From Saprospiraceae bacterium (GTDB taxonomy: Bacteria; Bacteroidota; Bacteroidia; Chitinophagales; Saprospiraceae), in assembly GCA_013002995.1 (NCBI GenBank), contig JABDLO010000042.1:1-44106 (forward strand): a stretch of DNA of 44,106 bases. The letters are read 5' to 3'. The first letter of the stretch is position 1, and every line of letters starts with the position of its first letter. The notes below the pieces were generated by a model, which saw only the letters and a program-made list of their open reading frames with translations, was not told the DNA's origin and searched no databases. Of this stretch, positions 24,816 to 34,002 are shown one piece after another. A program made the position numbers and the translations under genes.

Positions 24816-27215
24816 TTAAAATAAAAATCTACCTGTTATTATCAGGTTTCTACCTGGCGCACTTACTCCAGAAGCAAAAGTGCGATAATGTCTATCGAAT
24901 ATATTCTCCAGGCCAACATCAATATTTATATGCTCATTGATCATCCACTTATGATATAAATTCAATGTATTCCAGGTCAATGTTCCTTCTTGCGTTGCAT
25001 ATTCAGGATTATCTGCTGACCCACCATACTCAGAAAGAGGTTTGGCCAGATTATATCTCCATTGAATCGAAATTTTATGATCCTCAGAACTATAATTCAC
25101 AGCTATCTTTCCATATGACGGTGGTATATGGGATAATGGACTTGTTTCATTACTGAGAATTCGTCCTCTGGTCCAATTATAAGTTGCGTCGAGATTAAGT
25201 CTTGCAGAAATTTTTGCCACCAATCTGGATGAAATTCCATAAACCCTCGCTTTCTGGGCATTAATATTTCCTACAACCGTTAACGTATCTGGTCCATCTA
25301 TGAATGTTGTAGATCCATCAGGCAATGAAAATGGAGCTCTGACAATGGCATCAGATAGTTCAGTAAAAAAAATAGTGTTGGACCATGAAATACGGCTTGT
25401 GGGTGACCAACCAATGGTTAGATCAGTATTTAATGTTTTCTCAGGTTCAAGTTCAGGATTGGGTGCTGTTAATTCTATACCATTTACCCTGATCTTAGCC
25501 ATATCATCCAGGTTGGGAGATCTGAAAGCTGTTGCAATCATGGCTTGAATTCTGAAATTATCGAAATGATTATTAACTCCTAAAGACCAGGTTAAGGCAT
25601 TATTACTACTGGATATACCGGAATAGAAGTTGTCCGGCCAGGATATCTCATCAGAATTAAGGTAATCGAATTCAAGAGTGGTCCTCGTCCATCTGATGCC
25701 AGTTAACAATTTACTCCGGTCTGATAAATTATAGTTGCCTGCAAGATAAGCAGCCATTGAAGACATAGCATTATCACCAGATGGATATCGTGTGAGTATA
25801 TTTAATCCATCAACGCCACTTGACATGTTGATGCCCTCCGCTTCTGAGTTTATGATATTATGATTGACTTCAAATCCATACTGAAGATCCAATTGATTGA
25901 TGGATTTTTCAATATCAGTTGTCAATGAAAAGACTTGAACATATTCATCCTGCCTTTCACGTATGTCATCCATAAATCGTCTATTGTTTCGTGTTTCCAG
26001 GATATTCTGATATGCTCCTATGATATGTATAAGGTCTGAATAGGATCTCTTCCTTGTATTGGTATAAGAGAGACTTGACATCCATCTTTTCTGTGGGCCA
26101 TAATTCCATTCTGCCCACCTTGGAAAGCCATTGCTCCTCTCTATCAGAGCATCATACCTGGGTACATCACTACTCGTACTATAATGAAGATTTAAGAGGA
26201 GTTTTTCATATTCACTTTTTTGGTATAAAAGCTTTTGAATAAGATCCAGCTGTTCATATGCTGTACCTATCTGAACATTGACATCGTCATTGTTCACTTC
26301 AATATCACTCCCATTTCTTCTTTCAACATAGGAGAAGCGTTTACCAAAATCAGGAAATTCTTCAGATCTGTTTCCACCTGTTTTCAAGTCACCATATTTA
26401 CTACCTGTAACACTAGTCCATGAAGCAAATTGTGCTCCTCTAACTTCCAGATCTGCATGAAAGGTGCGTTCTCCATTTGCAGAAGAGGTACGACCATACA
26501 CCATTCCACTGTAGGAATGATCAAGCCCGAGCGATAATCTCGGAACCCTGGTCTGAAAGTGCATCACTCCGCCTATAGCATCACTCCCATACTTAAGAGA
26601 ACCAGGGCCAAAGATTACGGAAACATTATCCAGGGCAGAACCATCAATTGTAATTGCATTGTGCAGGTGTCCATTGCGATAAATGGCATTATTCATACGT
26701 ACACCATCGACCACCAATAACACTTTATTGGCTTCAAAGCCTCTCAATATCGGGCTACCTCCTCCCATTTGAGACTTCTGCACAAACACTTGCCCGGAGG
26801 CAGCAAGAACATCAGCAGGCGTCTGTTGATTCAGTAATAAAATTTCATCCCGCTCAACTTTATGGACCTGGTTGGTCATTCTGCTGCTTTCTTCTGCTCT
26901 TCCTACAATTACTACTTCTTCTAGTTGTAAGCCAGGCATTAATTGCACACGATAATCCATATCAGACAATTCCTGCAGGGATAATTGTTGGCTTTTGTAG
27001 CCTAGAAATTGAAAGTATAGAATGGTTGAAGATGACATGCCTTGTGGCAAATGTGCCACTCCTTGCTGATCGCTAATGGTCTGAAATGTCTGATCTCGTG
27101 AATATACAGAGACACCAATCAATGGTTGGCCATCCTCATCGACAATCAATACTGTTGATTGACAGATGGTGATATTAAACCACAGGAAGCTTAATAGTAA
27201 ATGTAGTCCCTTCAT
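24816..27215 (-). CDS. TonB-dependent outer-membrane receptor
   Basis: This receptor of 799 residues has a signal peptide (MKGLHLLLSFLWFNITICQS) and a carboxypeptidase-regulatory-like domain (VLIVDEDGQPLIGVSVYSRD, about residues 22-105). A plug domain follows (VFVQKSQMGGGSPILRGFEA, VLLVVDGVRMNN, YGSDAIGGVMHFQT), then a 22-strand-type barrel ending in a C-terminal Phe. It imports a substrate that cannot be read from sequence; the plug style is closest to haem/siderophore/cobalamin-type receptors rather than SusC with a SusD partner, and no SusD gene is adjacent. I chose ATG 27215, immediately before the signal peptide, over an upstream ATG at 27290. It overlaps the end of the histidine kinase gene by 41 bp. 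Confidence 0.9.
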   Translation of the reverse strand: MKGLHLLLSFLWFNITICQSTVLIVDEDGQPLIGVSVYSRDQTFQTISDQQGVAHLPQGMSSSTILYFQFLGYKSQQLSLQELSDMDYRVQLMPGLQLEEVVIVGRAEESSRMTNQVHKVERDEILLLNQQTPADVLAASGQVFVQKSQMGGGSPILRGFEANKVLLVVDGVRMNNAIYRNGHLHNAITIDGSALDNVSVIFGPGSLKYGSDAIGGVMHFQTRVPRLSLGLDHSYSGMVYGRTSSANGERTFHADLEVRGAQFASWTSVTGSKYGDLKTGGNRSEEFPDFGKRFSYVERRNGSDIEVNNDDVNVQIGTAYEQLDLIQKLLYQKSEYEKLLLNLHYSTSSDVPRYDALIERSNGFPRWAEWNYGPQKRWMSSLSYTNTRKRSYSDLIHIIGAYQNILETRNNRRFMDDIRERQDEYVQVFSLTTDIEKSINQLDLQYGFEVNHNIINSEAEGINMSSGVDGLNILTRYPSGDNAMSSMAAYLAGNYNLSDRSKLLTGIRWTRTTLEFDYLNSDEISWPDNFYSGISSSNNALTWSLGVNNHFDNFRIQAMIATAFRSPNLDDMAKIRVNGIELTAPNPELEPEKTLNTDLTIGWSPTSRISWSNTIFFTELSDAIVRAPFSLPDGSTTFIDGPDTLTVVGNINAQKARVYGISSRLVAKISARLNLDATYNWTRGRILSNETSPLSHIPPSYGKIAVNYSSEDHKISIQWRYNLAKPLSEYGGSADNPEYATQEGTLTWNTLNLYHKWMINEHINIDVGLENIFDRHYRTFASGVSAPGRNLIITGRFLF

Positions 27216-28326
27216 TGATCTTTGAGCTCTTGACAAATATCTTTCCTTTATGGTAGTTTTCAATGATTCTTTTAGCCAGTGATAATCCAAGTCCCCAACC
27301 CCTTTGCTTAGTTGAATAACCGGGTTTAAATACTTGTTGAAATTTACCGGAAGGAATCCCTTTTCCCGTATCTCTTATATCTATAACAACCTGACCATCA
27401 TCCTGTTGTATGGACGCACTGATCTTTCCTTTTCCATCCATAGCGTCCAGAGCATTTCTAAGAAGATTCTCGATGACCCAATCAAATAGATGTTGATTGA
27501 TGTTGACGTATAATTCTCCCGGGCCTTCATCCCAATCAAATGTGATATTCCGGGGAGATCGCCTTGCCATATACTCCTTACACTTGTTCATTTCTTCATA
27601 GATGTTCACCTTATTCAGTGCAGGTGCGGAACCAATTTTAGAAAATCTATCAGCTACCAATACCAGGCGTTCCACATCGTTGTTCAGTTCATTAATGATC
27701 TCTAGCTGTTCATTGTCCCCTTCTGCATTTAACTTCAGATGTTCGATCCACGCAATGATGGCACTGATCGGTGTACCCAGTTGATGGGCAGTTTCTTTTG
27801 CCATACCAGCCCACACCCGGTTCTGCTCTGCACGCTTGGACGCATTGAATAAAAAATATGCAAAGAGCACAAATAGTGAAATTAACCCAATCTGAACGAT
27901 AGGGAAATATCTGATATAGGTTAACGTGGGAGAATTGAATACATAGATCTTCTCCGAATAACCTGCAGGACCTTCCAAGGGTTTTTTCCCGTCATCAATG
28001 AATTCAGATACTTTTTTTCTAAGAAAAACAGAATTTGTATCGTATGCTTCACCCCAATTGTATCCTGATATCACTTCTTCTCCTTCAGTAATTACAGGCA
28101 GAGCAAAAGAGTCTACGATGGCTGCAGGCAGACCAAAATCGGCCTGGAATTCAGTATTCTCTGTAAATTCACTTAGGGCCTCTACAAAAATGTATGCATT
28201 CTTTCTTTCGTTCTCCTCAAGCTTATTGGCAAGGTAATTAGAATAAAAAATGGTGATCAGTAATAGCACCAATGCCATTGCCGTAAGAATGACTCTCCAA
28301 TTAGATCGCTGTCGATATATATCCAT
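27175..28326 (-). CDS. Membrane sensor histidine kinase
   Basis: This kinase of 383 residues has two membrane helices (about 11-30 and 138-158) enclosing a periplasmic sensor region of about 105 residues. The catalytic part has an H-box (MAKETAHQLGTPISA, phosphorylated His about residue 180), an N-box (ENLLRNALDAM), G1 (DTGKGIP) and G2 (GWGLGLSLAKRI). It should phosphorylate a response regulator, but none is encoded nearby, so it is an orphan. The 3' end overlaps the downstream TonB receptor gene by 41 bp, so they are probably co-transcribed and perhaps functionally linked. Confidence 0.93.
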   Translation of the reverse strand: MDIYRQRSNWRVILTAMALVLLLITIFYSNYLANKLEENERKNAYIFVEALSEFTENTEFQADFGLPAAIVDSFALPVITEGEEVISGYNWGEAYDTNSVFLRKKVSEFIDDGKKPLEGPAGYSEKIYVFNSPTLTYIRYFPIVQIGLISLFVLFAYFLFNASKRAEQNRVWAGMAKETAHQLGTPISAIIAWIEHLKLNAEGDNEQLEIINELNNDVERLVLVADRFSKIGSAPALNKVNIYEEMNKCKEYMARRSPRNITFDWDEGPGELYVNINQHLFDWVIENLLRNALDAMDGKGKISASIQQDDGQVVIDIRDTGKGIPSGKFQQVFKPGYSTKQRGWGLGLSLAKRIIENYHKGKIFVKSSKINEGTTFTIKLPVV

Positions 28327-28504
28327 TTATACAACGGGTGTCGTAAGGAATCACAATATAGCAGTACTTAACATGATATTGAATACTACAGGGTGATTTC
28401 AGCACCGTAACTTTCCGAAAGCTTTAATTATTGTTTAATTAGAGATCTTTACATATCATTGTTAATGAAACTCTAATGATAATAATCGGGTTAAAAAGAT
28501 AAAT

Positions 28505-28533
28505 CATCTTGAAACGGCTTTATCATCAAGATG
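28505..28533. repeat. Inverted repeat upstream of the EAD11-like gene
   Basis: CATCTTGA and TCAAGATG form a perfect 8-bp inverted repeat with a 13-nt spacer, 106 bp before the start at 28640. It has no T-run and could be an operator or leader hairpin. The rest of the 28327-28639 gap is AT-rich and shows no gene. Confidence 0.5.
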
Positions 28534-28639
28534 CAGTTATACCTACCGAAATAACACTTAGTAATATTTTTAACATTCATTCAATCTTTTCATATGGGTT
28601 GAACGAAATAATTATGAGACAAACAACTAAGGTGTCAAT

Positions 28640-29533
28640 ATGGAAGAATTAAAATCGAAATTGAAAGACCTCATCACCAGTGGCAAGATCGATAAAGCCA
28701 TCAAGCAATTGGTGTCAATGGACCTGGATTCATCTAAAAAGGATAAAGTTGCAGCCATTGCCTCAAGATACAATCGTTATAAAGAAGAAAAGAACCAGGG
28801 TACTTTAACTTACGAGCAAGCTACCGTAACTGAAAATCAAATTGTGGCCAGCTTAATTGAAGTGGTTAATAACCTGGATAAAAAAGAAATCAAGATTACC
28901 GGAGGTGGAGGATTACCATTAAAACCCATTTTGCTTTCACTTGCGGGTGTGATTATTATTGCCCTGATATTATTCCAATCAGGGGTATTCAGCAAATCCG
29001 GGTCCGATAATTTGCAATTAACCGTATTTGTACAAGATGAAGCCGGAAATCCGGTACTGGAGAATGAAGGGAAGCTAAATATCCCCCTGGGAAACCGAGC
29101 TCTCAATTCACTAATTGGTCCCAATGGCAGAACTAATTTTGCTGACATCACCGGGGATAACGTAGGAGATTCAATTGTAATAGGGTTGGAGGCAGAAGGA
29201 TGGGAGATTGTTGACGGCAAAAATGCATTTGTCTTCGATGGAGAACCTATTAAACTTACTGTTATGAAAGATGAAAGTCTTGGTATCGTAAAAGGAGTAG
29301 TAAAATCTCGAGATGGACAGGAATTCATTCAAGGTGCTTCTGTCACTATAGGTGCAGATACTGTGATTACAACAAATGCGTCTGGTGTGTTCAATACAAC
29401 CTTACCATCACATATGAGGGTTACTGCTGAATCTACTCCATACAACCTTACAATAAGTGCCCCTGGCTACAAAACAACAACACAATATTACTACCCTGGT
29501 CAATCAACAGAAATACGTCTCAACAAAAATTAA
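28640..29533 (+). CDS. Single-pass membrane protein with EAD11-like N-terminal domain and periplasmic beta-sandwich domains
   Basis: This protein of 297 residues has an N-terminal helical domain (residues 1-80) that strongly resembles effector-associated domain 11: a first helix LKDLITSGKIDKAIKQL, then ASRYNRYKEEKNQGTLTYEQ and a last helix VASLIEVVNNL. EADs are adaptor domains known from bacterial conflict and signalling proteins. One membrane helix follows (residues 94-113), then two beta-rich regions. The second (about 216-297; GVVKSRDGQEFIQGASVTIG) is a carboxypeptidase-regulatory-like sandwich. Lysines before the helix suggest a cytosolic EAD and periplasmic C-terminus. The next gene starts 5 bp after the stop, so they form one operon. 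The EAD11 call is by eye. Confidence 0.78.
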   Translation: MEELKSKLKDLITSGKIDKAIKQLVSMDLDSSKKDKVAAIASRYNRYKEEKNQGTLTYEQATVTENQIVASLIEVVNNLDKKEIKITGGGGLPLKPILLSLAGVIIIALILFQSGVFSKSGSDNLQLTVFVQDEAGNPVLENEGKLNIPLGNRALNSLIGPNGRTNFADITGDNVGDSIVIGLEAEGWEIVDGKNAFVFDGEPIKLTVMKDESLGIVKGVVKSRDGQEFIQGASVTIGADTVITTNASGVFNTTLPSHMRVTAESTPYNLTISAPGYKTTTQYYYPGQSTEIRLNKN

Positions 29534-29538
29534 CTACC

Positions 29539-31689
29539 ATGAAACCTATAATAACCTTATTGATCTTATTCTTTACTACTTTATCATTCTCTCAGCAGAT
29601 TAATGGGGTTATACTGTATCAGAACAGTGGTGGACAGCCAGCTGAGGGAGTTGAAATTACTGCCTTTGGTTGCAGTACTGTTTACTCTCAAAGCAACGGT
29701 ATGTTTATTTTGCCTTGCACCAAAAAACCCGGCCAAAAAATAAAATTACGAATAGGAAGGGAAGATGCAGGTGGCACCGATATAGAATGGGTAAACAGCG
29801 ATCAACTTAAAGTATTCAATATGCCTGCAAGTCCAGATCACGACCCCATTGACATCATTGTATGCGTTGCCGGAACAAGGAATGAAGCAGCTTCAAGCTT
29901 TTATGGTATACTGATTAAAGACAACACCAACAAGTTTGACAAGAAGCTAAAGGAACTTGAAAAACTCATCCAGGAAGGAAACAACAATACTGAAACAACT
30001 GCAAGTCTTGTTGAGCAACAGCAACAATTGATGCAGGAAAAGCTGGAGGCTGAAGAAAAAATTGAAGAATTGGCCCAGGAATTGGCCAATATAAACCTTG
30101 ACCAGGCTTCAGAAATTGTAAAAGAAGCCATAAGAAAACTCACAGAAGAACAAGATGTGGAAGGAGCCCTTGAAATCCTTGATGAAACCAGACTCGATGA
30201 ATCTATAATAATTGCTTCCAACGAAATTGAAAAGGCTAATAAAGCCATAAAAGAAGCTATTGAAGGATATGAACTTAGGATCTCGTTATTGGCTCCTAAA
30301 TTCGATTACGAGAATATTGCTAACCTATATGATAAGATCATTCTTACTTATGAAACATACAACTTCAATAAAGAGGAACTCGGGTACATTCTTCTAGATG
30401 CAGCTTTAAATAAATATGAGAGTGGTAAATACCAGGAAGCTATTGATCTTCAGACAAAGACATTAAACATTGTCAATAATTTAGAAGAAAAAGATCTGAG
30501 TTTACTTGGAAGTATATATACAGGGATAGGTTTAAGTAAATATGAAATGGGTGAATTTCAATTGGCCCTTGAAAACCATCAAAAATCTATTGACATATTA
30601 AAGTCAACTGAGGATTCCACTTCCATGGTGATGGCAGAGGCATACAGCAATATCGGACTGGTCAACAAAGAGTTAGAAAAATATGAAGATGCTTTACAGT
30701 ACTTTAATATGGCCTTGGACCTGGAGCAAAGACAGGATTCTCTCAATCTAAAAGCAATAGCTCTATCCAACCACAATATCAGTTATGCATTAACAGGTCT
30801 TGGCAATCACGAAGAAGCCATAGAATATGAATTGAAAGCAATAGATCAGGCAGAGGAAGTCCTAAAATCCAATGACCCTCAACTGGCGACCCATTATAGT
30901 CTGTTATCATACAACTATAGCAAAATCAGGAATTATGAAAAAGCCCTGGAATATCAATTAAAAACAGTAGAGATAAGGGAAAAAGTACTTCCCCCTATGC
31001 ATCCTGACCTGGCCCTGGCTTATAACAACATAGGCGATGTCTATCGGCGAATTGATAAGCAGGAAGAATCCCTTGAATATCATAAAAAAGCCGTAGAAAT
31101 AGGGGAAGTAGTCCTAAGTTCCACACACCCCAAACTAGCAATTTATTATCAGAATACAGGGCTATGTTATAGAAGGACAAAACAGTATGATCAGGCCATT
31201 ATGTACCAGCAGAAAGCATTATCTATTAAAGAAAATACTCCTAGCATTACGGATAGAAGTCTGGCCATTTCATATGCCAGCCTTGGAACTACACTTTATC
31301 TATCGACTGATTTTACGAAAGCATTGGAATACTTAAAGAAAGCATCAGATATAAGAAGAGAAATCTATGAACCAGGACATCGCGCATTGACCAGGACTCT
31401 TCTGGATTATAGTCTTTCATTGAGTGCCACAGGAAATACAGATGAAGCTAAAGCAATCTTGGAAGAACTTGAATCTACCCTTCCGGAAGACGAACGCATA
31501 CACAGGAATAGGGTTATCATGCACGCTTGTTCAGGTGATGAAAAAGCAGCCTTGAAATCCCTTAAAAAAGCTATAGAACTGGGATACAAAGATCTTGAAT
31601 GGCTGATGACCAATCCATGTATCGACACCCTGGTCGAAAATGAAAAGTATAAGGAGATTACAGCACCGCTGATGGTCTCTGAAAAATAA
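29539..31689 (+). CDS. Secreted TPR protein with carboxypeptidase-regulatory-like N-terminal domain
   Basis: This protein of 716 residues has a signal peptide (MKPIITLLILFFTTLSFSQ). A small beta-sandwich domain (residues about 20-95) has the carboxypeptidase-regulatory pattern (NGVILYQNSGGQPAEGVEIT). A Gln/Glu-rich coiled coil follows (about 118-185). From about residue 265 to 690 there are many TPRs, several of the 40-42-residue kinesin-light-chain-like type, for example HPDLALAYNNIGDVYRRIDK and TDRSLAISYASLGTTLYLS. It should sit in the periplasm, where it could bind the periplasmic sandwiches of the preceding EAD-type membrane protein, with which it is co-transcribed. No enzymatic domain is visible. 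Confidence 0.85.
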   Translation: MKPIITLLILFFTTLSFSQQINGVILYQNSGGQPAEGVEITAFGCSTVYSQSNGMFILPCTKKPGQKIKLRIGREDAGGTDIEWVNSDQLKVFNMPASPDHDPIDIIVCVAGTRNEAASSFYGILIKDNTNKFDKKLKELEKLIQEGNNNTETTASLVEQQQQLMQEKLEAEEKIEELAQELANINLDQASEIVKEAIRKLTEEQDVEGALEILDETRLDESIIIASNEIEKANKAIKEAIEGYELRISLLAPKFDYENIANLYDKIILTYETYNFNKEELGYILLDAALNKYESGKYQEAIDLQTKTLNIVNNLEEKDLSLLGSIYTGIGLSKYEMGEFQLALENHQKSIDILKSTEDSTSMVMAEAYSNIGLVNKELEKYEDALQYFNMALDLEQRQDSLNLKAIALSNHNISYALTGLGNHEEAIEYELKAIDQAEEVLKSNDPQLATHYSLLSYNYSKIRNYEKALEYQLKTVEIREKVLPPMHPDLALAYNNIGDVYRRIDKQEESLEYHKKAVEIGEVVLSSTHPKLAIYYQNTGLCYRRTKQYDQAIMYQQKALSIKENTPSITDRSLAISYASLGTTLYLSTDFTKALEYLKKASDIRREIYEPGHRALTRTLLDYSLSLSATGNTDEAKAILEELESTLPEDERIHRNRVIMHACSGDEKAALKSLKKAIELGYKDLEWLMTNPCIDTLVENEKYKEITAPLMVSEK

Positions 31690-31724
31690 GATCTTAAGAG
31701 TGAACTGAAGGATGTGCATCTCCA

Positions 31725-31756
31725 TTGATGCATATAAATTAGGAATGTTACTTTTG
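31725..31756 (+). promoter_or_regulatory. Bacteroidota promoter of rlmN
   Basis: A TTG at 31725-31727 (-33) and TACTTTTG at 31749-31756 (-7, TAnnTTTG) are 21 nt apart, an excellent match. The start codon at 31765 is only 8 nt beyond the -7 box, so the mRNA should be leaderless or nearly so. Confidence 0.7.
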
Positions 31757-31764
31757 TATCTCTT

Positions 31765-32808
31765 ATGACTACAGCTAAAATCGATATCAGAAGTCTTGAA
31801 TTGAATGACATCACTGACTGGGTGACTGGAAGTGGTATGCCTAAATTCAGGGCCAAGCAGATCTATGAATGGTTGTGGTTGAAAGGGTGCCTGGACTTCG
31901 ATGAGATGTCCAATCTTCCTAAAGACCTTCGATCCAGGCTGCAAGAAGAATTCACTATAGATGGCATCACTGAAAATACAGTCCAGAAAAGTGATGATGG
32001 CACCATGAAAAGCAGATTCCGATTACACGACGGTGCCATGATTGAATCCGTATTAATACCAGTACCTTATGATAAGAGATTCACCGTCTGTGTTTCTTCA
32101 CAAGTCGGATGCAGTCTATCCTGTAAATTCTGTGCTACCGGACAGATGAAAAGGGTAAGAAATTTATCACCCGGAGAGATCTATGACCAGGTAGTAGCTG
32201 TCAACAAACAGTCTTTAGAACATTTCGGTCACCCACTCACCAATATCGTTTACATGGGTATGGGTGAGCCTTTATTGACTTATCGGAACGTTCTGAAATC
32301 AATTGAACACATAACAGGTGATCATGGCCTGGGGATGTCTCCAAGAAGGATCACCGTCAGTACAGCTGGAATCGCAAAAATGATCCGCAAGCTGGGCGAT
32401 GACGAAGTACGATTTAACCTTGCTCTTTCACTACATGCGGCTGATGATGCCAAGCGTAATGAGATCATGCCCATCAATGAGCAGAACAATCTGGATGTCC
32501 TGGTTGATGCCATTGAGTACTTCTATCAAAAGACCCGTAACAAGATCAGTTACGAGTACATCGCCTTTCAGAATTACAACGATAGTGAGGAAGATGCTTA
32601 CAACCTGATTAACCTATGTAAGAAATATCCAGTCAAGGTCAATATTATAGAATACAACCCCATTGAAGGAGTCGATTTCATCAAATCGGAAGAAGATACG
32701 ATCGATCGCTTTGCCCGCATTTTGCGAAAGCATGATGTGATGGTTACTGTAAGGCGGAGCCGTGGTAAAGACATCGATGCAGCTTGTGGTCAGCTGGCCA
32801 ATAAATAA
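31765..32808 (+). CDS. rlmN: 23S rRNA (adenine2503-C2)-methyltransferase
   Basis: This radical SAM methyltransferase of 347 residues methylates A2503 of 23S rRNA (and A37 of some tRNAs in known members). The 4Fe-4S motif is CSLSCKFCATG (CxxxCxxC). Also visible are the N-terminal helical domain KFRAKQIYEWLW, YMGMGEPLLTYRNV with the GEP motif, STAGIAKMIRKLG, LSLHAADDAKRNEIMPIN, and the C-terminal RRSRGKDIDAACGQL with the catalytic cysteine. The start at 31765 matches the family N-terminus. It has its own promoter, separate from the upstream TPR gene. Confidence 0.97.
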   Translation: MTTAKIDIRSLELNDITDWVTGSGMPKFRAKQIYEWLWLKGCLDFDEMSNLPKDLRSRLQEEFTIDGITENTVQKSDDGTMKSRFRLHDGAMIESVLIPVPYDKRFTVCVSSQVGCSLSCKFCATGQMKRVRNLSPGEIYDQVVAVNKQSLEHFGHPLTNIVYMGMGEPLLTYRNVLKSIEHITGDHGLGMSPRRITVSTAGIAKMIRKLGDDEVRFNLALSLHAADDAKRNEIMPINEQNNLDVLVDAIEYFYQKTRNKISYEYIAFQNYNDSEEDAYNLINLCKKYPVKVNIIEYNPIEGVDFIKSEEDTIDRFARILRKHDVMVTVRRSRGKDIDAACGQLANK

Positions 32809-32925
32809 AGATTTTATAGATTAAAAGACTTCATATTGATCACATGTAAAAATGAAAATCAAGTAAAATCACATTTACAATTTCAGAAAAACGAAGTAGA
32901 AACGACACCTTACATCTTAAGTCAC

Positions 32926-32947
32926 CTATTCAAATAATACTGAATAG
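32926..32947. other. Hairpin between rlmN and the minus-strand duplicated-domain gene
   Basis: CTATTCA and TGAATAG form a perfect 7-bp stem with an 8-nt loop in the convergent gap. With no T-run on either side, terminator function is uncertain. Confidence 0.4.
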
Positions 32948-32988
32948 ATCGTCATGTGAAAATTAAAGAATGCGTGCTGTTATACATA

Positions 32989-33633
32989 TTAAATTCGCGC
33001 AGCTCTTATTGGCATTCCTTGTCGATTTTGTCCAATGAGCACATTTCCACCAGTTTTAATCATTAATCTATCTGTATATCCTCCATTGGTCCATCTGACT
33101 CTTATCTTGCCATTTTCACATGCCCATTTTCCTGTGTTCCGTAATTGTCCCCCATTGAAATGCTGTGTAGTGCCATCCTGAAAAATATTTACAGTACCAT
33201 AACTACCCCACTCCCATTTTCCAACAATCGATACACAATTGGAACTGAATCCACTTTCTCCAATCCTGGTGGCCACAATGGGCATATTTTTTTGATTGGA
33301 ACCCTCCATCCTGGTTCCACTGGCATTAATTTTTAATCTATCAGACCAGCCGGTTTTGGTCCATTCAACTTTTAGTACGTCAATGTCACAAAGCCACTTT
33401 CCTGTATTTTGAATGACATCTCCAACAATGTGTTCGGTTGTTCCATCAGGAAAAATGTACACGGTACCGTATTGATCCCATTTCCATTCTCCTATTACTT
33501 CATTACATAATGTGGAAGTTAATTCTGTATCTATATTGATAGGTCTAAGGATGAAGGTGAATAAACTAAAAATAATAATCACACCAGCATAATTAAAATA
33601 ACGTGATAAGCTTAAATCCCTGTTAGCTCTCAT
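32989..33633 (-). CDS. Membrane-anchored protein with two copies of an 82-residue domain
   Basis: I do not recognise the family of this 214-residue protein. It has one N-terminal hydrophobic segment (AGVIIIFSLFTFIL), probably an anchor or uncleaved signal. Two copies of the same domain follow, at residues about 43-124 and 133-214. Shared features in order are CxxxxGxWxW, YGTVxIFxDGTTxH, NTGKWxC, a basic strand ending WT, DRLxI, and MPIxAxRI. Each copy holds two Cys in equivalent places, suggesting one disulphide per domain in the periplasm. I chose ATG 33633; an upstream ATG at 33684 adds 17 residues. A stress or lipocalin-like sandwich is possible but not shown. Confidence 0.75.
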   Translation of the reverse strand: MRANRDLSLSRYFNYAGVIIIFSLFTFILRPINIDTELTSTLCNEVIGEWKWDQYGTVYIFPDGTTEHIVGDVIQNTGKWLCDIDVLKVEWTKTGWSDRLKINASGTRMEGSNQKNMPIVATRIGESGFSSNCVSIVGKWEWGSYGTVNIFQDGTTQHFNGGQLRNTGKWACENGKIRVRWTNGGYTDRLMIKTGGNVLIGQNRQGMPIRAARI

Positions 33634-33806
33634 GAGATTAATTTTTATGTGAAAAAAATAATCATGCCAATGCTTATAAAACAAGTTGATCTGAACGTAA
33701 GTTCGTCAAGAATGTGTTCATTTAATCCGGGATCATTTCTACATCTTCTCCTTTTCTGTCGAGGTACTATTTGTTGCTTATACAATTATATGGGTTTGAA
33801 GCCTAC

Positions 33807-33822
33807 CCTGTCGGCAGACAGG
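33807..33822. repeat. Short palindrome CCTGTC-GGCA-GACAGG
   Basis: A perfect 6-bp inverted repeat with a GGCA loop in the gap before the SUMF-like gene. Similar CTGTCGGCAGACAG-type palindromes recur in Bacteroidota intergenic regions as far as I recall; only one copy is in this window. The rest of the 33634-34002 gap is AT-rich with no convincing gene. Confidence 0.5.
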
Positions 33823-34002
33823 TTACAAACTTCATACAGCGACTCTGAATTTTTAGTGTGTAGTCAAACTTAAGACTGCGGGTAATCAATCTTCGGATTA
33901 TTTTATACATACTAGTCTGTTCAAGAATGACTTCAAACTTTTCAATTTCTCAAAATAGAAAGACTTGCTTATCTGGTGAAGTGATCTGCTAACTATGCTT
34001 TA

